A DNA stretch of 64,000 bases. Origin: Stanieria cyanosphaera PCC 7437 (GTDB lineage Bacteria > Cyanobacteriota > Cyanobacteriia > Cyanobacteriales > Xenococcaceae). Below are positions 39,162-47,136 of this stretch, piece by piece (within the stretch, counting starts at the first letter, position 1; the number at the start of each line of letters is the position of its first letter). The translations under genes were made by a program, and so were the position numbers. The stretch spans positions 1,876,001 through 1,940,000 of the forward strand of contig NC_019748.1 of NCBI RefSeq assembly GCF_000317575.1. The letters run 5' to 3'. The notes below the pieces were generated by a model. It saw nothing but the letters and a program-made list of their open reading frames with translations. It ran no database searches and was not told the origin of the DNA.

Positions 39162-41519
39162 ATGAGTACTGTTAGTTCTGACCAAAGTGTCATTTTAATT
39201 GTTGATGATACTCCCACTAATTTAGAAATATTACTCGATTTGTTAGAAAATTCTGGCTTCAAGGTTGTAGTGTCAGAGGAAGGAGAAAGTGCGATTGAGA
39301 TGGCGGAGTATGCTCCACCAGACTTGATTTTACTAGATATACTCATGCCTGAAATGGACGGTTTTGAAACTTGCCGTCGCTTGAAAATGAAGCCCACTAC
39401 TAAAGATATTCCGATTATCTTTATGACTGCCCTCAGCGATCGCGTTGATCGGGTTAAAGGATTGAATCTGGGAGCGGTTGACTATATTACCAAGCCATTA
39501 GAGCATGAAGAAGTTTTAGCCCGTGTCAACATTCACCTGCGTCTCCAAAACCTAACTAAACGATTAACAGAACAAAATGCTCACCTGCAACAAGAAATTG
39601 AAAAACGCAAACAAGCACAAGCAGAAAAGGAGCAAGCTTTTCAGGCACTACAACAAAGCGAAGCTCGATTTAGAAGATTAGTTGAATCTAATATTATTGG
39701 TATTATTTGTTCACATCTAAACGGCAAAATTACAGAAGCCAACGATGCCTTTCTCAAAATAGTAGGCTATGATCGCAATGCTCTCCAAATGGGTTCTTTA
39801 TCTTGGCACGAAATGACCCCATCAGAATACCAACATTTAGACCAAGCTGCGATCGCTCAATTACTTAAATCTGGAGTTTGTAATCCTTTTGAGAAGGAAT
39901 TTATCTGCCAAAATGGTACTCGTGTACCTGTTATGCTCGGAAGTGCGCTTTTGGAAGGCTCTCAAACTGCTGTCAGTTTTGTTCTTGATTTGACCGAACA
40001 TAAGCAAGCACAACAAAAAATCTTTGAACAAGCTGCGCTACTTGATATTACAACCGATGCAATTCTGGTGCGGGATTTGGACAACAAAATTCGATTTTGG
40101 AATCAAGGAGCAGAACGTTTATACGGATGGAAAGCCTCCGAAGCGATCGGCAAGAATGCTAACGAGCTTTTGTACCGAGAACAAGCAATTATCAACCAAC
40201 TTCCCGACATTCAAGCAAGTTTAACTGAGAATGGTTCTTGGCAGGATGAACTGCACCAAGTTACTAAATCTAATCAAGAAATCATCGTTTCTAGTCGCTG
40301 GACACTAGTGCGTGACGATGAAGGACAACCAAAATCACTCCTCGTTGTTAATACTGATATCACAGAAAAGAAACAACTCGAAATGCAGTTTTTCCGCGCT
40401 CAACGCTTGGAAAGTCTCGGTACTCTTGCTAGTGGTATTGCCCACGATTTCAACAATATCCTCACTCCAATGCTGGCAGTCTCTCAACTGCTACCGTTAA
40501 AATTGCCCGATCTTGACGAGCAAAGTAAGAATTTACTGAAAATACTAGAAACCAGTGCTAGACGTGGGGCTGCTTTAGTTAAACAAATTCTTTCATTTGC
40601 CCGCGAAGAAGAAGGTAGAAAACATCGAGTCCAAGTCAGACATCTATTGTCGGAAGTGGCGCAAATCGCTCAACAAACATTTCCAAAATCTATCGAAGTG
40701 ATCAAAGATGTTCCCAGCCAAAACCTTTGGACAGTTTGGGCAGATGCGACTCAACTGCATCAAGTCTTGATGAATCTCTGTATTAATGCTCGTGATGCCA
40801 TGCCTAATGGCGGTACTTTAACTATTGCTGCTGAAAATATTTTCCTTGACGAACACTATGCCAAAATTGATCTTGATGCTCAAGTTGGATCATATATTGT
40901 CATTAGTATTGTCGATACGGGAACAGGTATTCGACCAGAAATATTAGAAAGAATTTTTGAGCCTTTTTTTACCACCAAAGAACTAGGACAAGGAACAGGA
41001 CTTGGTTTATCAACGGTATTGGGTATTATCAAAAGTCATGGTGGTTTTCTAAAAGTATATAGCGAGCTAGGAGAAGGCACTCAATTTAAAGTATATCTAC
41101 CAGCAAGCGAAGATCCTCAAATAAAGCAAACAGAAAACTTTAACTTACCAAAAGGACATGGAGAGTTGATTCTTGTGGTAGATGATGAACTTGCGATTCG
41201 GGAAATCACTAAAACCTTGCTCAAAAAATATAATTATAATGTTATCACCGCTAAGGATGGCATTGAAGCGATCGCTTTTTACGCTCAACATCAAGATCAA
41301 ATCGCTGTCGTATTAATGGATATGATGATGCCAGCTATGGATGGTTCGAGTACTATCCGTGCTTTGCGCAAAATTAATCCTCAGCTTAAAATTATTGCTA
41401 CCAGTGGATTAGCATCAAATGAGAAGTTAACTGAAAATGCAGACGTAAGAATTACTACTTTTTTGCCTAAACCCTACACTGCCAAAGATTTATTAGAAAG
41501 TCTGGAAAAGTTAATTTAA
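39162..41519 (+). CDS. REC-PAS-PAS-HisKA-HATPase-REC hybrid histidine kinase
   Basis: 785 residues. An N-terminal receiver (ILIVDDTPTNLEILL; Asp in LILLDILMPEMDG) is followed by coiled coil, two PAS domains (about 165-285 and 290-405), HisKA with the phospho-acceptor in GIAHDFNNILTPM near 425, HATPase_c (about 515-650) and a C-terminal receiver (ILVVDDELAIREI near 670). Having receivers at both ends suggests it receives phosphate from another kinase, plausibly the giant kinase whose gene ends 8 bases upstream, and passes it on (inference). Confidence 0.93.
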   Translation: MSTVSSDQSVILIVDDTPTNLEILLDLLENSGFKVVVSEEGESAIEMAEYAPPDLILLDILMPEMDGFETCRRLKMKPTTKDIPIIFMTALSDRVDRVKGLNLGAVDYITKPLEHEEVLARVNIHLRLQNLTKRLTEQNAHLQQEIEKRKQAQAEKEQAFQALQQSEARFRRLVESNIIGIICSHLNGKITEANDAFLKIVGYDRNALQMGSLSWHEMTPSEYQHLDQAAIAQLLKSGVCNPFEKEFICQNGTRVPVMLGSALLEGSQTAVSFVLDLTEHKQAQQKIFEQAALLDITTDAILVRDLDNKIRFWNQGAERLYGWKASEAIGKNANELLYREQAIINQLPDIQASLTENGSWQDELHQVTKSNQEIIVSSRWTLVRDDEGQPKSLLVVNTDITEKKQLEMQFFRAQRLESLGTLASGIAHDFNNILTPMLAVSQLLPLKLPDLDEQSKNLLKILETSARRGAALVKQILSFAREEEGRKHRVQVRHLLSEVAQIAQQTFPKSIEVIKDVPSQNLWTVWADATQLHQVLMNLCINARDAMPNGGTLTIAAENIFLDEHYAKIDLDAQVGSYIVISIVDTGTGIRPEILERIFEPFFTTKELGQGTGLGLSTVLGIIKSHGGFLKVYSELGEGTQFKVYLPASEDPQIKQTENFNLPKGHGELILVVDDELAIREITKTLLKKYNYNVITAKDGIEAIAFYAQHQDQIAVVLMDMMMPAMDGSSTIRALRKINPQLKIIATSGLASNEKLTENADVRITTFLPKPYTAKDLLESLEKLI

Positions 41520-41987
41520 TAGCAAAAACAAGAAGTAAGTATGTCATTCTGACCGCTAGGGAAGAATCTCTTCAACTTGCAATTGCTCAATCTAGCTTGA
41601 GAGATGTCTCGTTATATCAAGTACGAATAATTGGTTGAAATAAAAAAGCCTGGTTGCATTTGCTAATTACTAATTACTAATTACTAATTACTAATTACTA
41701 ATTACTTGTTATAGCGTTTCTCGAATCCACGAGGTACACTTAACACCTGCCTCCTGCCTTAAATCCAAATACTTTGTACCTCACCAGTATGAGAACTGCT
41801 ATATCTGACCTCAACTTTAATATAATTATTCAACCGAACTTCATATTACCTAGGCATGACAAGCAAGTCACGATGTCATATAGCTAACAGCTTATTTTTA
41901 TCTGGTCTACTACTAATCTAAAAACTGCTGTAAAATAAAATTATTGAGCGGTTTCATATCATTGCTTCAAGCAGCAAGGAGGAAATT
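41520..41987. other. Repeat-rich gap after the kinase operon
   Basis: About 470 bases, including a perfect heptamer array (41663-41704) and a GTACCTCACCAGTATGAGAACTGC string similar to parts of other dispersed repeats. A strong Shine-Dalgarno (AAGGAGG, 41977-41983) precedes the next gene. No hidden gene seen. Confidence 0.45.
41663..41704. repeat. Heptanucleotide tandem array, six perfect copies
   Basis: CTAATTA repeated six times without error. A shorter run of the same unit occurs at about 48379-48393. Seven-base tandem repeats are typical of cyanobacterial spacers and are expected to vary in copy number. Confidence 0.85.
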
Positions 41988-42347
41988 ATGAAAGCTCAAA
42001 GTGATTCTCATTCAAATATTCCTCACTACGATCCACATATTATTCCAGCTGAAACTGGAGCGCGAGAAGCCAGAGAAGGTGAACATTTCGGTCATGTCGA
42101 GCATGATAACCCTGCCGATAAAGAACATATTCACACCCGAGATGGCTATACTATCGATCAAGAAGGACTAATTAATAACTACGCAGTTGAACCTGAAATT
42201 TACGTTTCTCAACCTGGAGATTTAAAAGAACAAGAATTAGAACGAAAAGCCGAACGTCGTCACCTACTTGAAGAATTATCGGAAGATGAAGAAGGTAAAT
42301 TAACCCTCGAACACGACTGGCGACATAAAGGCCCTGGACTAATCTAG
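41988..42347 (+). CDS. Acidic, His-rich conserved hypothetical protein
   Basis: 119 residues. A strong AAGGAGG lies 4 bases before the ATG, so it is well translated. The product is hydrophilic, rich in Glu, Asp and His (HFGHVEHDNPADKEHIHTRD; EKAERRHLLEELSEDEEG in near form), with no membrane helix and no known enzymatic motif. It looks like a small soluble, partly disordered protein, possibly stress-related, but I do not recognise the family. Confidence 0.75.
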   Translation: MKAQSDSHSNIPHYDPHIIPAETGAREAREGEHFGHVEHDNPADKEHIHTRDGYTIDQEGLINNYAVEPEIYVSQPGDLKEQELERKAERRHLLEELSEDEEGKLTLEHDWRHKGPGLI

Positions 42348-42586
42348 TAACAAGAAAGGAATAATTTATTAAAAAAGCGATCGCGTCTAATTATTACTCT
42401 TTCATCTCTAAAAATCAAGTCCAGTAAAACCAAGGTGTTTGCTATCTACTTCAGGAAAGTTGAACCTTGCGTTTTCAATAATTAAACTGATGGTTAACAG
42501 TTTCTCAAAATATGAGAAACTGTTTTTTTATAGCGATATAGCGTTACGCATATACATATTTAAAGATTTGATGAAGTAGCTTGACT
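42348..42586. other. Gap with a strong hairpin
   Basis: Between the acidic protein and the integration scar. The only clear element is the terminator hairpin at 42497-42529. Confidence 0.45.
42497..42529 (+). terminator. Strong rho-independent terminator
   Basis: ACAGTTTCTCA (42497-42507) pairs perfectly with TGAGAAACTGT (42513-42523) around AAATA, followed by a run of seven T. It probably ends transcription of the acidic-protein gene about 150 bases upstream. Confidence 0.82.
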
Positions 42587-42628
42587 TGGTATCCTGGTAT
42601 CCGTGTTTGGGGAATAGTTGGGGAATAG
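42587..42628. repeat. Two tandem direct-repeat pairs beside the att scar
   Basis: TGGTATCC is repeated perfectly at 42587-42594 and 42595-42602, and TTGGGGAATAG at 42607-42617 and 42618-42628. They lie 80-120 bases from the tRNA fragment. Direct repeats of this kind often serve as arm-type binding sites for tyrosine integrases (inference). Confidence 0.55.
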
Positions 42629-42709
42629 ATGTAAATCCCAATTTATTTCTAAGTAGTTAGCAAGATTGGTGAGAGGCTGCTTTGGAGTCAGTGAGCAGGT
42701 TTGATTAAA

Positions 42710-42754
42710 TCGGGATGACAGGATTTGAACCTGCGACATCCTGCTCCCAAAGCA
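42710..42754 (-). other. 3' half of a tRNA-Pro(UGG) gene, probable attachment-site copy
   Basis: Read on the minus strand, the sequence runs from the anticodon loop (GCTTTGGGAGC, anticodon TGG) through the T arm (GCAGGTTCAAATCCTG) to the acceptor end (TCATCCCGA). The 5' half is absent: to its right lies unrelated sequence. Anticodon loop to 3' end is exactly the segment duplicated by tyrosine-recombinase elements that integrate in tRNA genes. On this orientation the element would lie to the right, where the truncated integrase is. It cannot be a functional tRNA. Confidence 0.75.
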
Positions 42755-42813
42755 AGAAAATAACGCTATATCAATACTTTCAGCGTTTATCCTCTACAAT
42801 TTCATTAACTATT

Positions 42814-42851
42814 TTGGTCGCAACTTGGTCGTAAATTGAAAACACGACCAA
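42814..42851. promoter_or_regulatory. Repeat cluster before the integrase operon
   Basis: TTGGTCG occurs at 42814-42820 and 42825-42831, and its reverse complement CGACCAA at 42845-42851, ending directly before the ATG at 42852. The direct plus inverted arrangement resembles a repressor operator or integrase arm sites. Confidence 0.4.
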
Positions 42852-43052
42852 ATGCTAGAAAAACATAATTATCTACATAATCTTCTCAAGGGACTAATAG
42901 CTGATACCAGTCCTGTCAGCTTAATTTGTTTACTCAGAGATACAGCCAGAAAAGAGGCACAATGGGCTGAAACTGAAGAAGAACGAATTAAGTGGTCAAG
43001 AAAAGAACGGTTGCTTGACTCAATGCTTTCTCGCTTTGAGGAGGTTGACTAA
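42852..43052 (+). CDS. Small hypothetical protein upstream of the integrase
   Basis: 66 residues, helical and charged (LRDTARKEAQWAETEEERIK, WSRKERLLDSMLSRF), no recognised family. Its TAA shares a base with the integrase ATG (TAATG at 43050-43054), so the two are coupled. Small genes in this position can be excision or control factors, but nothing in the sequence proves it. Confidence 0.7.
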   Translation: MLEKHNYLHNLLKGLIADTSPVSLICLLRDTARKEAQWAETEEERIKWSRKERLLDSMLSRFEEVD

Positions 43053-43657
43053 TGTACACCAGGGGACAAGAATACGCTAAAGTAGGCAGAGTAACAGTAG
43101 AGATAGATGACAGGTCTTACAGAATAAGATTTACCTATCCTAAGGGCAAAAGGTACTCAATTAGTGTCGCTAGAGTGTCCCCCGAAGGCTGGACTACTGC
43201 TATTAAGGCAGCACAGTTAATTAATAGGGATATCGATTTAGGCGACTTTGACGATACCTATGCTCGTTATTCTCCTAAGCACGCTAAAAGGCTAGAAATA
43301 GCTAGTCAAGTCAAAGAATACAATCTACTTGAGTTATGGGAGAGATACAAGGGATTGAACAAAAAAAGAATAGCTCAGACTTCTCAAAATAATCTCTGGA
43401 AAGACTGCGATCGCTATTTAACTAAAACGCCTAAAAAGCTTTTAAGTCTTAATAATGCTCAGGAATTTATTGATTACTTACAGGGGCTGTATGCAGCTAG
43501 TACTATTGCTACTTTGTTTAGATCCTGTCTTCATTCTGCGGTCAATCAAGCTCTTGAAGCGGGGTTAATAAGCAAAAATCCATACGCAAAAATTATTCTA
43601 CCGAAGCATACCAAGAAAAAGCCTGAATGTTTTACCAATATTCAGTGTTATTACTGA
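43052..43657 (+). pseudogene. Truncated tyrosine-recombinase integrase (N-terminal part only)
   Basis: 201 residues. The N-terminal arm-binding domain (RVTVEIDDRSYRIRFTYPKG, YSISVARVSPEGW) and the SAM-like core-binding domain (LLELWERYKGL, TLFRSCLHSAVNQALEAGLI, KNPYAKI) are present. The frame then ends in a short foreign tail (CFTNIQCYY) right where the catalytic domain with the Arg-His-x-x-Arg and Tyr residues should start. The tail falls in a repeat that recurs inverted at about 43758-43774, so a rearrangement cut the gene. It lies beside a tRNA-Pro half, as expected for a decayed integrative element. Confidence 0.78.
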
Positions 43658-43927
43658 TGTAATTTGAGAGGCTCATTTGCCAAACTTATCAATCTCGGTT
43701 GATTATTGAAATATTTTACTTGCCTTATCCCATTTGACAAAAACATCAATTTATATTCTCAGTATTGGTAAAAATTACTATATAAAGTTAGCTTCAAGAA
43801 GTTGTGTACTGAGGGTTATTTGCGATTCTAGGGGGGGCTAAATGCTTCAGGTAGTATGATGCCTTATCCCGATTTGACAGAATGACCTAGTTGTGTTCTG
43901 AGTAATGGTAGAAATAACTATATTAAG
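43629..43927. repeat. Direct and inverted repeats after the truncated integrase
   Basis: Copy A (43721-43787) and copy B (43860-43927) both start TGCCTTATCCC, share TTTGACA, a CAGTATTGGTA-like and an ACTATAT(A/T)AAG block, and lie 139 bases apart. The integrase end at 43629-43645 carries the TTTTACCAATA string in inverse orientation. Origin unknown; this looks like remnants of the former element. Confidence 0.5.
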
Positions 43928-44064
43928 ACTTGTTACTTAGCTACTTGATTTAGCTTTTTGGGTAGGAGTAAAGTGATGGTAATTGAGCGAATTTTGAGCG
44001 GATAATCGTGGTTGATAAGCCTCATCGATGGTGAAAAACCCGACCATCACCGAAAAGTTTGAAA
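43928..44064. other. Short spacer before tRNA-Ser
   Basis: With the repeats above this completes a 407-base gene-free stretch (43658-44064). No small ORF or other structure was identified in this part. Confidence 0.35.
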
Positions 44065-44154
44065 CGGAGAGGGAGGGATTCGAACCCTCGATGGGGTTAT
44101 CAACCCCATAACTCCTTAGCAGGGAGCCGCCTTCAACCGCTCAGCCACCTCTCC
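44065..44154 (-). tRNA. tRNA-Ser(GCU)
   Basis: Read on the minus strand the gene is 90 bases: acceptor GGAGAGG pairs with CCTCTCC, discriminator G, D arm TGGCTGAGCGGTTGAAGGC, anticodon stem-loop CTCCCTGCTAAGGAG (anticodon GCT), a long variable arm (TATGGGGTTGATAACCCCAT) and T arm GAGGGTTCGAATCCCTC. The long variable arm is diagnostic of serine tRNAs. Confidence 0.97.
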
Positions 44155-44876
44155 AAGGCCACGATTTAGAATTATAACAGACTAGTGCCAGTATTAGAAG
44201 TATAAATTTAAATTATTGTTGCTGGACTTTATGCAATGGAAATTCGCGAAACTTGTACTTCTGGTTGTACCTATAAAAAAAATAATCTGTAGACTATTAT
44301 TTTGGGTTTTTATACCAAAGATATCTGCAAAAGAAAATAAATTTCAGCTACAATCTCGCAAACATAAATACATCTTTTAGTTAAACTGCTTTTGATTTAA
44401 AATTTAAAATTAACCTTAAGCAAACCTTAAATTTTGTTGATCAGCTTATTGAGAATAACATACTAAAATGACGAAATTTGGTAGTATAAAAATAGGGTGT
44501 GACCAATCTTGTATAAAATTAATCTAAATTTGCTACAATGAAAGATTGTAGATTTATTAAATTAAATGCAATCGCTTATCACTGTGATTGGTTAATCATC
44601 GGCTTTTCAGGGTTAAAGATCAAAAGTAAAATTTTAAAAGTCTTATTGACTAAGTATAATTACCAGGATTGACAAAAGAAAATAAATTTAATCGCGATCG
44701 CTTGACAAGTCTTTGGTAAAGATTATTTCGAGTAATTTTTCTCAACAAAATCCTTTAAATTAGACAATAAAAAATCCCAGACATTCAACATTTGCGAGTG
44801 CATTTTTTCTGATTTAAAGAAAGAAACTTGCATAATAAATAAATAGTAGTTTGTAAAATTAGCTAATTAAGAACTA
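44155..44876. other. Long gap upstream of aminopeptidase P
   Basis: 722 AT-rich bases holding the promoters of tRNA-Ser (minus) and of the peptidase gene (plus). A 49-codon frame from 44231 was judged noise. No structured RNA was recognised. Confidence 0.4.
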
Positions 44877-46199
44877 ATGGGGATTGAACTAAACGAATAT
44901 CGTTTACGCCGAGAACAGTTGATGGCAAAAATTGGTAATGGAACGGCTATTTTTCGCTCTGCACCAATGGCAACAATGCACAATGATGTTGAGTATGTTT
45001 TTCGTCAGGATAGTGATTTTTATTATTTAACAGGATTCAACGAACCAGAAGCAGTAGCGATATTAGCACCTCATCATGAAGAACATCGCTTTATTTTATT
45101 TCTCCAACCAAAAGAGCCAGAAAAAGAAACTTGGACTGGTTATCGTTGCGGTGTTGAAGGAGCAAAAGAAATTTATGGTGCAGACGAAGCTTATTCTATT
45201 GCCGAATTAGATGAAAAGTTACCCCAGTATCTCATTAATGCCGATCGCATTTACTATCATCTGGGCAAAGATCGGCACTTTAATCATGTCATTCTTTCCC
45301 ATTGGCAAAGATTAATGAGTCAATACCAAAGAAGGGGAAAGGTTCCAGTCGCGATCGAAGACACTCGCCCGATTACCTATCCAATGCGGTTAGTTAAAAG
45401 TACTGCGGAAATTGTCCTGATGCGTAAAGCAGCCGAAATTTCTGCTCAAGCACACAACCGCGCCAGAGAATTTGCCCAACCAGGGGTTTATGAATATCAA
45501 GTTCAAGCAGAAATCGAACATACTTTTCGTGTAAAAGGTGCAATGGGAATTGCTTATCCTTCCATTGTTGCTTCTGGTGCTAATGCTTGCATTCTTCATT
45601 ACATCGAAAATGATCGGCAAATGCAGGATCAAGAATTATTGTTAATTGATGCTGGTTGTTCTTACGGCTATTACAACGGCGATATTACTCGTACTTTTCC
45701 TGTAGGTGGAAAGTTTACTCCAGAACAAAAAGCTCTTTACGAACTTGTTTTAGAAGCACAATTAAAAGCGATCGCAGAAGTTCAGCCAGGAAAACCGTAT
45801 AATGAGTTTCACGACATCGCTGTTTGTGTATTAGTTCAAGGATTAATTGATTTGGGATTATTGAAAGGAGACTTGGAAGAAATTATTCAACAAGAAAAAT
45901 ATAAACCTTTTTATATGCACCGTACTGGACATTGGTTAGGTTTAGATGTGCATGATGTCGGTGTCTATAAACACAATGAAGAAACTTGGCAAATTTTACA
46001 ACCAGGACATATTTTAACTGTTGAACCAGGAATTTATATTTCCCCAAACATTCAATCTGCCGAAGGACAACCAGAAGTTCCTGAAAATTGGCGAGGTATC
46101 GGAATTCGGATTGAGGATGATCTGTTAGTCACTGAAACTGGACATGAAATTTTAACTGCTGCCGTACCAAAATCAGTTGATGCGATGGAAAATAAATAA
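44877..46199 (+). CDS. pepP: Aminopeptidase P (Xaa-Pro aminopeptidase)
   Basis: 440 residues. It removes the N-terminal residue from peptides with proline in second place. The N-terminal creatinase-like domain (FRQDSDFYYLTGFNEPEAVA) precedes the pita-bread metallopeptidase with the dimetal ligands: Asp in LLIDAGCSYGYYNGDITRTF, His in YMHRTGHWLGLDVHDVG, Glu in LTVEPGIYI and Glu in GIRIEDD. Length and start are typical. No operon partner. Confidence 0.94.
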   Translation: MGIELNEYRLRREQLMAKIGNGTAIFRSAPMATMHNDVEYVFRQDSDFYYLTGFNEPEAVAILAPHHEEHRFILFLQPKEPEKETWTGYRCGVEGAKEIYGADEAYSIAELDEKLPQYLINADRIYYHLGKDRHFNHVILSHWQRLMSQYQRRGKVPVAIEDTRPITYPMRLVKSTAEIVLMRKAAEISAQAHNRAREFAQPGVYEYQVQAEIEHTFRVKGAMGIAYPSIVASGANACILHYIENDRQMQDQELLLIDAGCSYGYYNGDITRTFPVGGKFTPEQKALYELVLEAQLKAIAEVQPGKPYNEFHDIAVCVLVQGLIDLGLLKGDLEEIIQQEKYKPFYMHRTGHWLGLDVHDVGVYKHNEETWQILQPGHILTVEPGIYISPNIQSAEGQPEVPENWRGIGIRIEDDLLVTETGHEILTAAVPKSVDAMENK

Positions 46200-46295
46200 T
46201 AATGTTTACCATCACTTTTCACAACACGATCAAATCACACTCAAGTTTTTTTGAACAAATTACCTTGGAATCAATTAATTCTAAGCTAATTTTTT

Positions 46296-46418
46296 ATGAA
46301 TAACTATCAAAAATCAATTTCCAATCAAAATGACTGGTCTTTTGTATCTTGTGCTTTGAATGGTTTTGCTGGGATAGTCATCGGTCTTATTATTGCTAAT
46401 TATTTAGGGTGGTTTTAA
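46296..46418 (+). CDS. Small membrane protein (40 aa)
   Basis: 40 codons from ATG 46296 to TAA 46416-46418. A polar N-terminus (NNYQKSISNQNDWS) is followed by one membrane helix (GFAGIVIGLIIANYLGWF) at the extreme C-terminus. Size and topology are like single-helix subunits of membrane complexes, but it is not one I recognise. It lies about 100 bases after pepP and is followed by a terminator-like hairpin at 46502-46532. Confidence 0.5.
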   Translation: MNNYQKSISNQNDWSFVSCALNGFAGIVIGLIIANYLGWF

Positions 46419-46811
46419 TTAGCAAAGGATTCAGCTTAATTTTATTGCATCTGTGCTAATAATCAATAAACTAACTGCTAAATAAATATTTGTAATTCAT
46501 GGGTAGGTTTAAAAAATAGCCTACCTATTTTAATTGATGTATTTTGTGATAGTATAATATGTTTTTAATAATTCACTTAAATTGTGGTACTTAACAAAGC
46601 CTAAAAATCCAGCAAGTCGAGGTACACCCCAAATAAAATACACCTATAATTCATAATTTTGGTGGCAGAAAAATAATCAAAGATAGTAGCGGGGTTGCTA
46701 TGGACAGGGATATCAATGGAGGGTGTGAAATTTTTCTACGCTCATCGTAGAAATACCAGTCTAAAAGACTGCATGATTAATTTTAGTTAGCAAAATTCTA
46801 TCGGTATAGTA
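46419..46811. other. Gap with two hairpins
   Basis: 393 bases. It holds a terminator-like hairpin (46502-46532) and a perfect small hairpin TTTCTACG / CGTAGAAA at about 46733-46753. No gene seen. Confidence 0.4.
46502..46532 (+). terminator. Hairpin terminator after the 40-aa gene
   Basis: GGTAGG (46502-46507) pairs with CCTACC (46520-46525) across an A-rich loop, followed by TATTTTAATT. It would end a pepP and small-gene transcript. Confidence 0.55.
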
Positions 46812-47021
46812 ATGACTATTTGGGTAAACGAACAAATTGATCCTGGTGGCATTGTCTACTCTTGTATTGCTTGTTGTGACGAAGCAGCAGCTAAAGATTG
46901 TCACGAAACTTGGCAAAAAAATTTAACCGAACAACAGAAACAACAAGGTTGGATTGCTCGTCTTAGGACAGTAAAGTCTTGGGATGAAGTACCTGTCAAT
47001 GCCTTGAAATTAAATTATTAA
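46812..47021 (+). CDS. Conserved small hypothetical protein
   Basis: 69 residues from ATG 46812. The product (MTIWVNEQIDPGGIVYSCIA, CCDEAAAKDCHETWQ, GWIARLRTVKSWDEVPVNAL) is soluble with a CC and further Cys residue in its middle. I recognise it as a cyanobacterial type of hypothetical but no function. A clear hairpin upstream may belong to its leader. Confidence 0.65.
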   Translation: MTIWVNEQIDPGGIVYSCIACCDEAAAKDCHETWQKNLTEQQKQQGWIARLRTVKSWDEVPVNALKLNY

Positions 47022-47136
47022 ATAAATTGATTTTAGGAATAACACTTTATGATTATTTCCTAAGCTTAATCAATGAACAAAAACCAAGGTATCTACTTTA
47101 TTTCATCTTACTTTGGTTTTTAACAAATAATTGATA

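Noticed and set aside
41663-41704. Regularly repeated units as a possible CRISPR array
   Set aside because: The unit is 7 bases with no spacers between copies; it is a simple tandem repeat, and no cas genes are near.
42710-42754. Functional tRNA-Pro gene
   Set aside because: The 5' half (acceptor 5' strand and D arm) is missing, so no cloverleaf can form.
44231-44380. 49-codon frame starting ATG at 44231
   Set aside because: Lys/Ile-rich composition expected from AT-rich spacer, no ribosome site, no recognisable domain.
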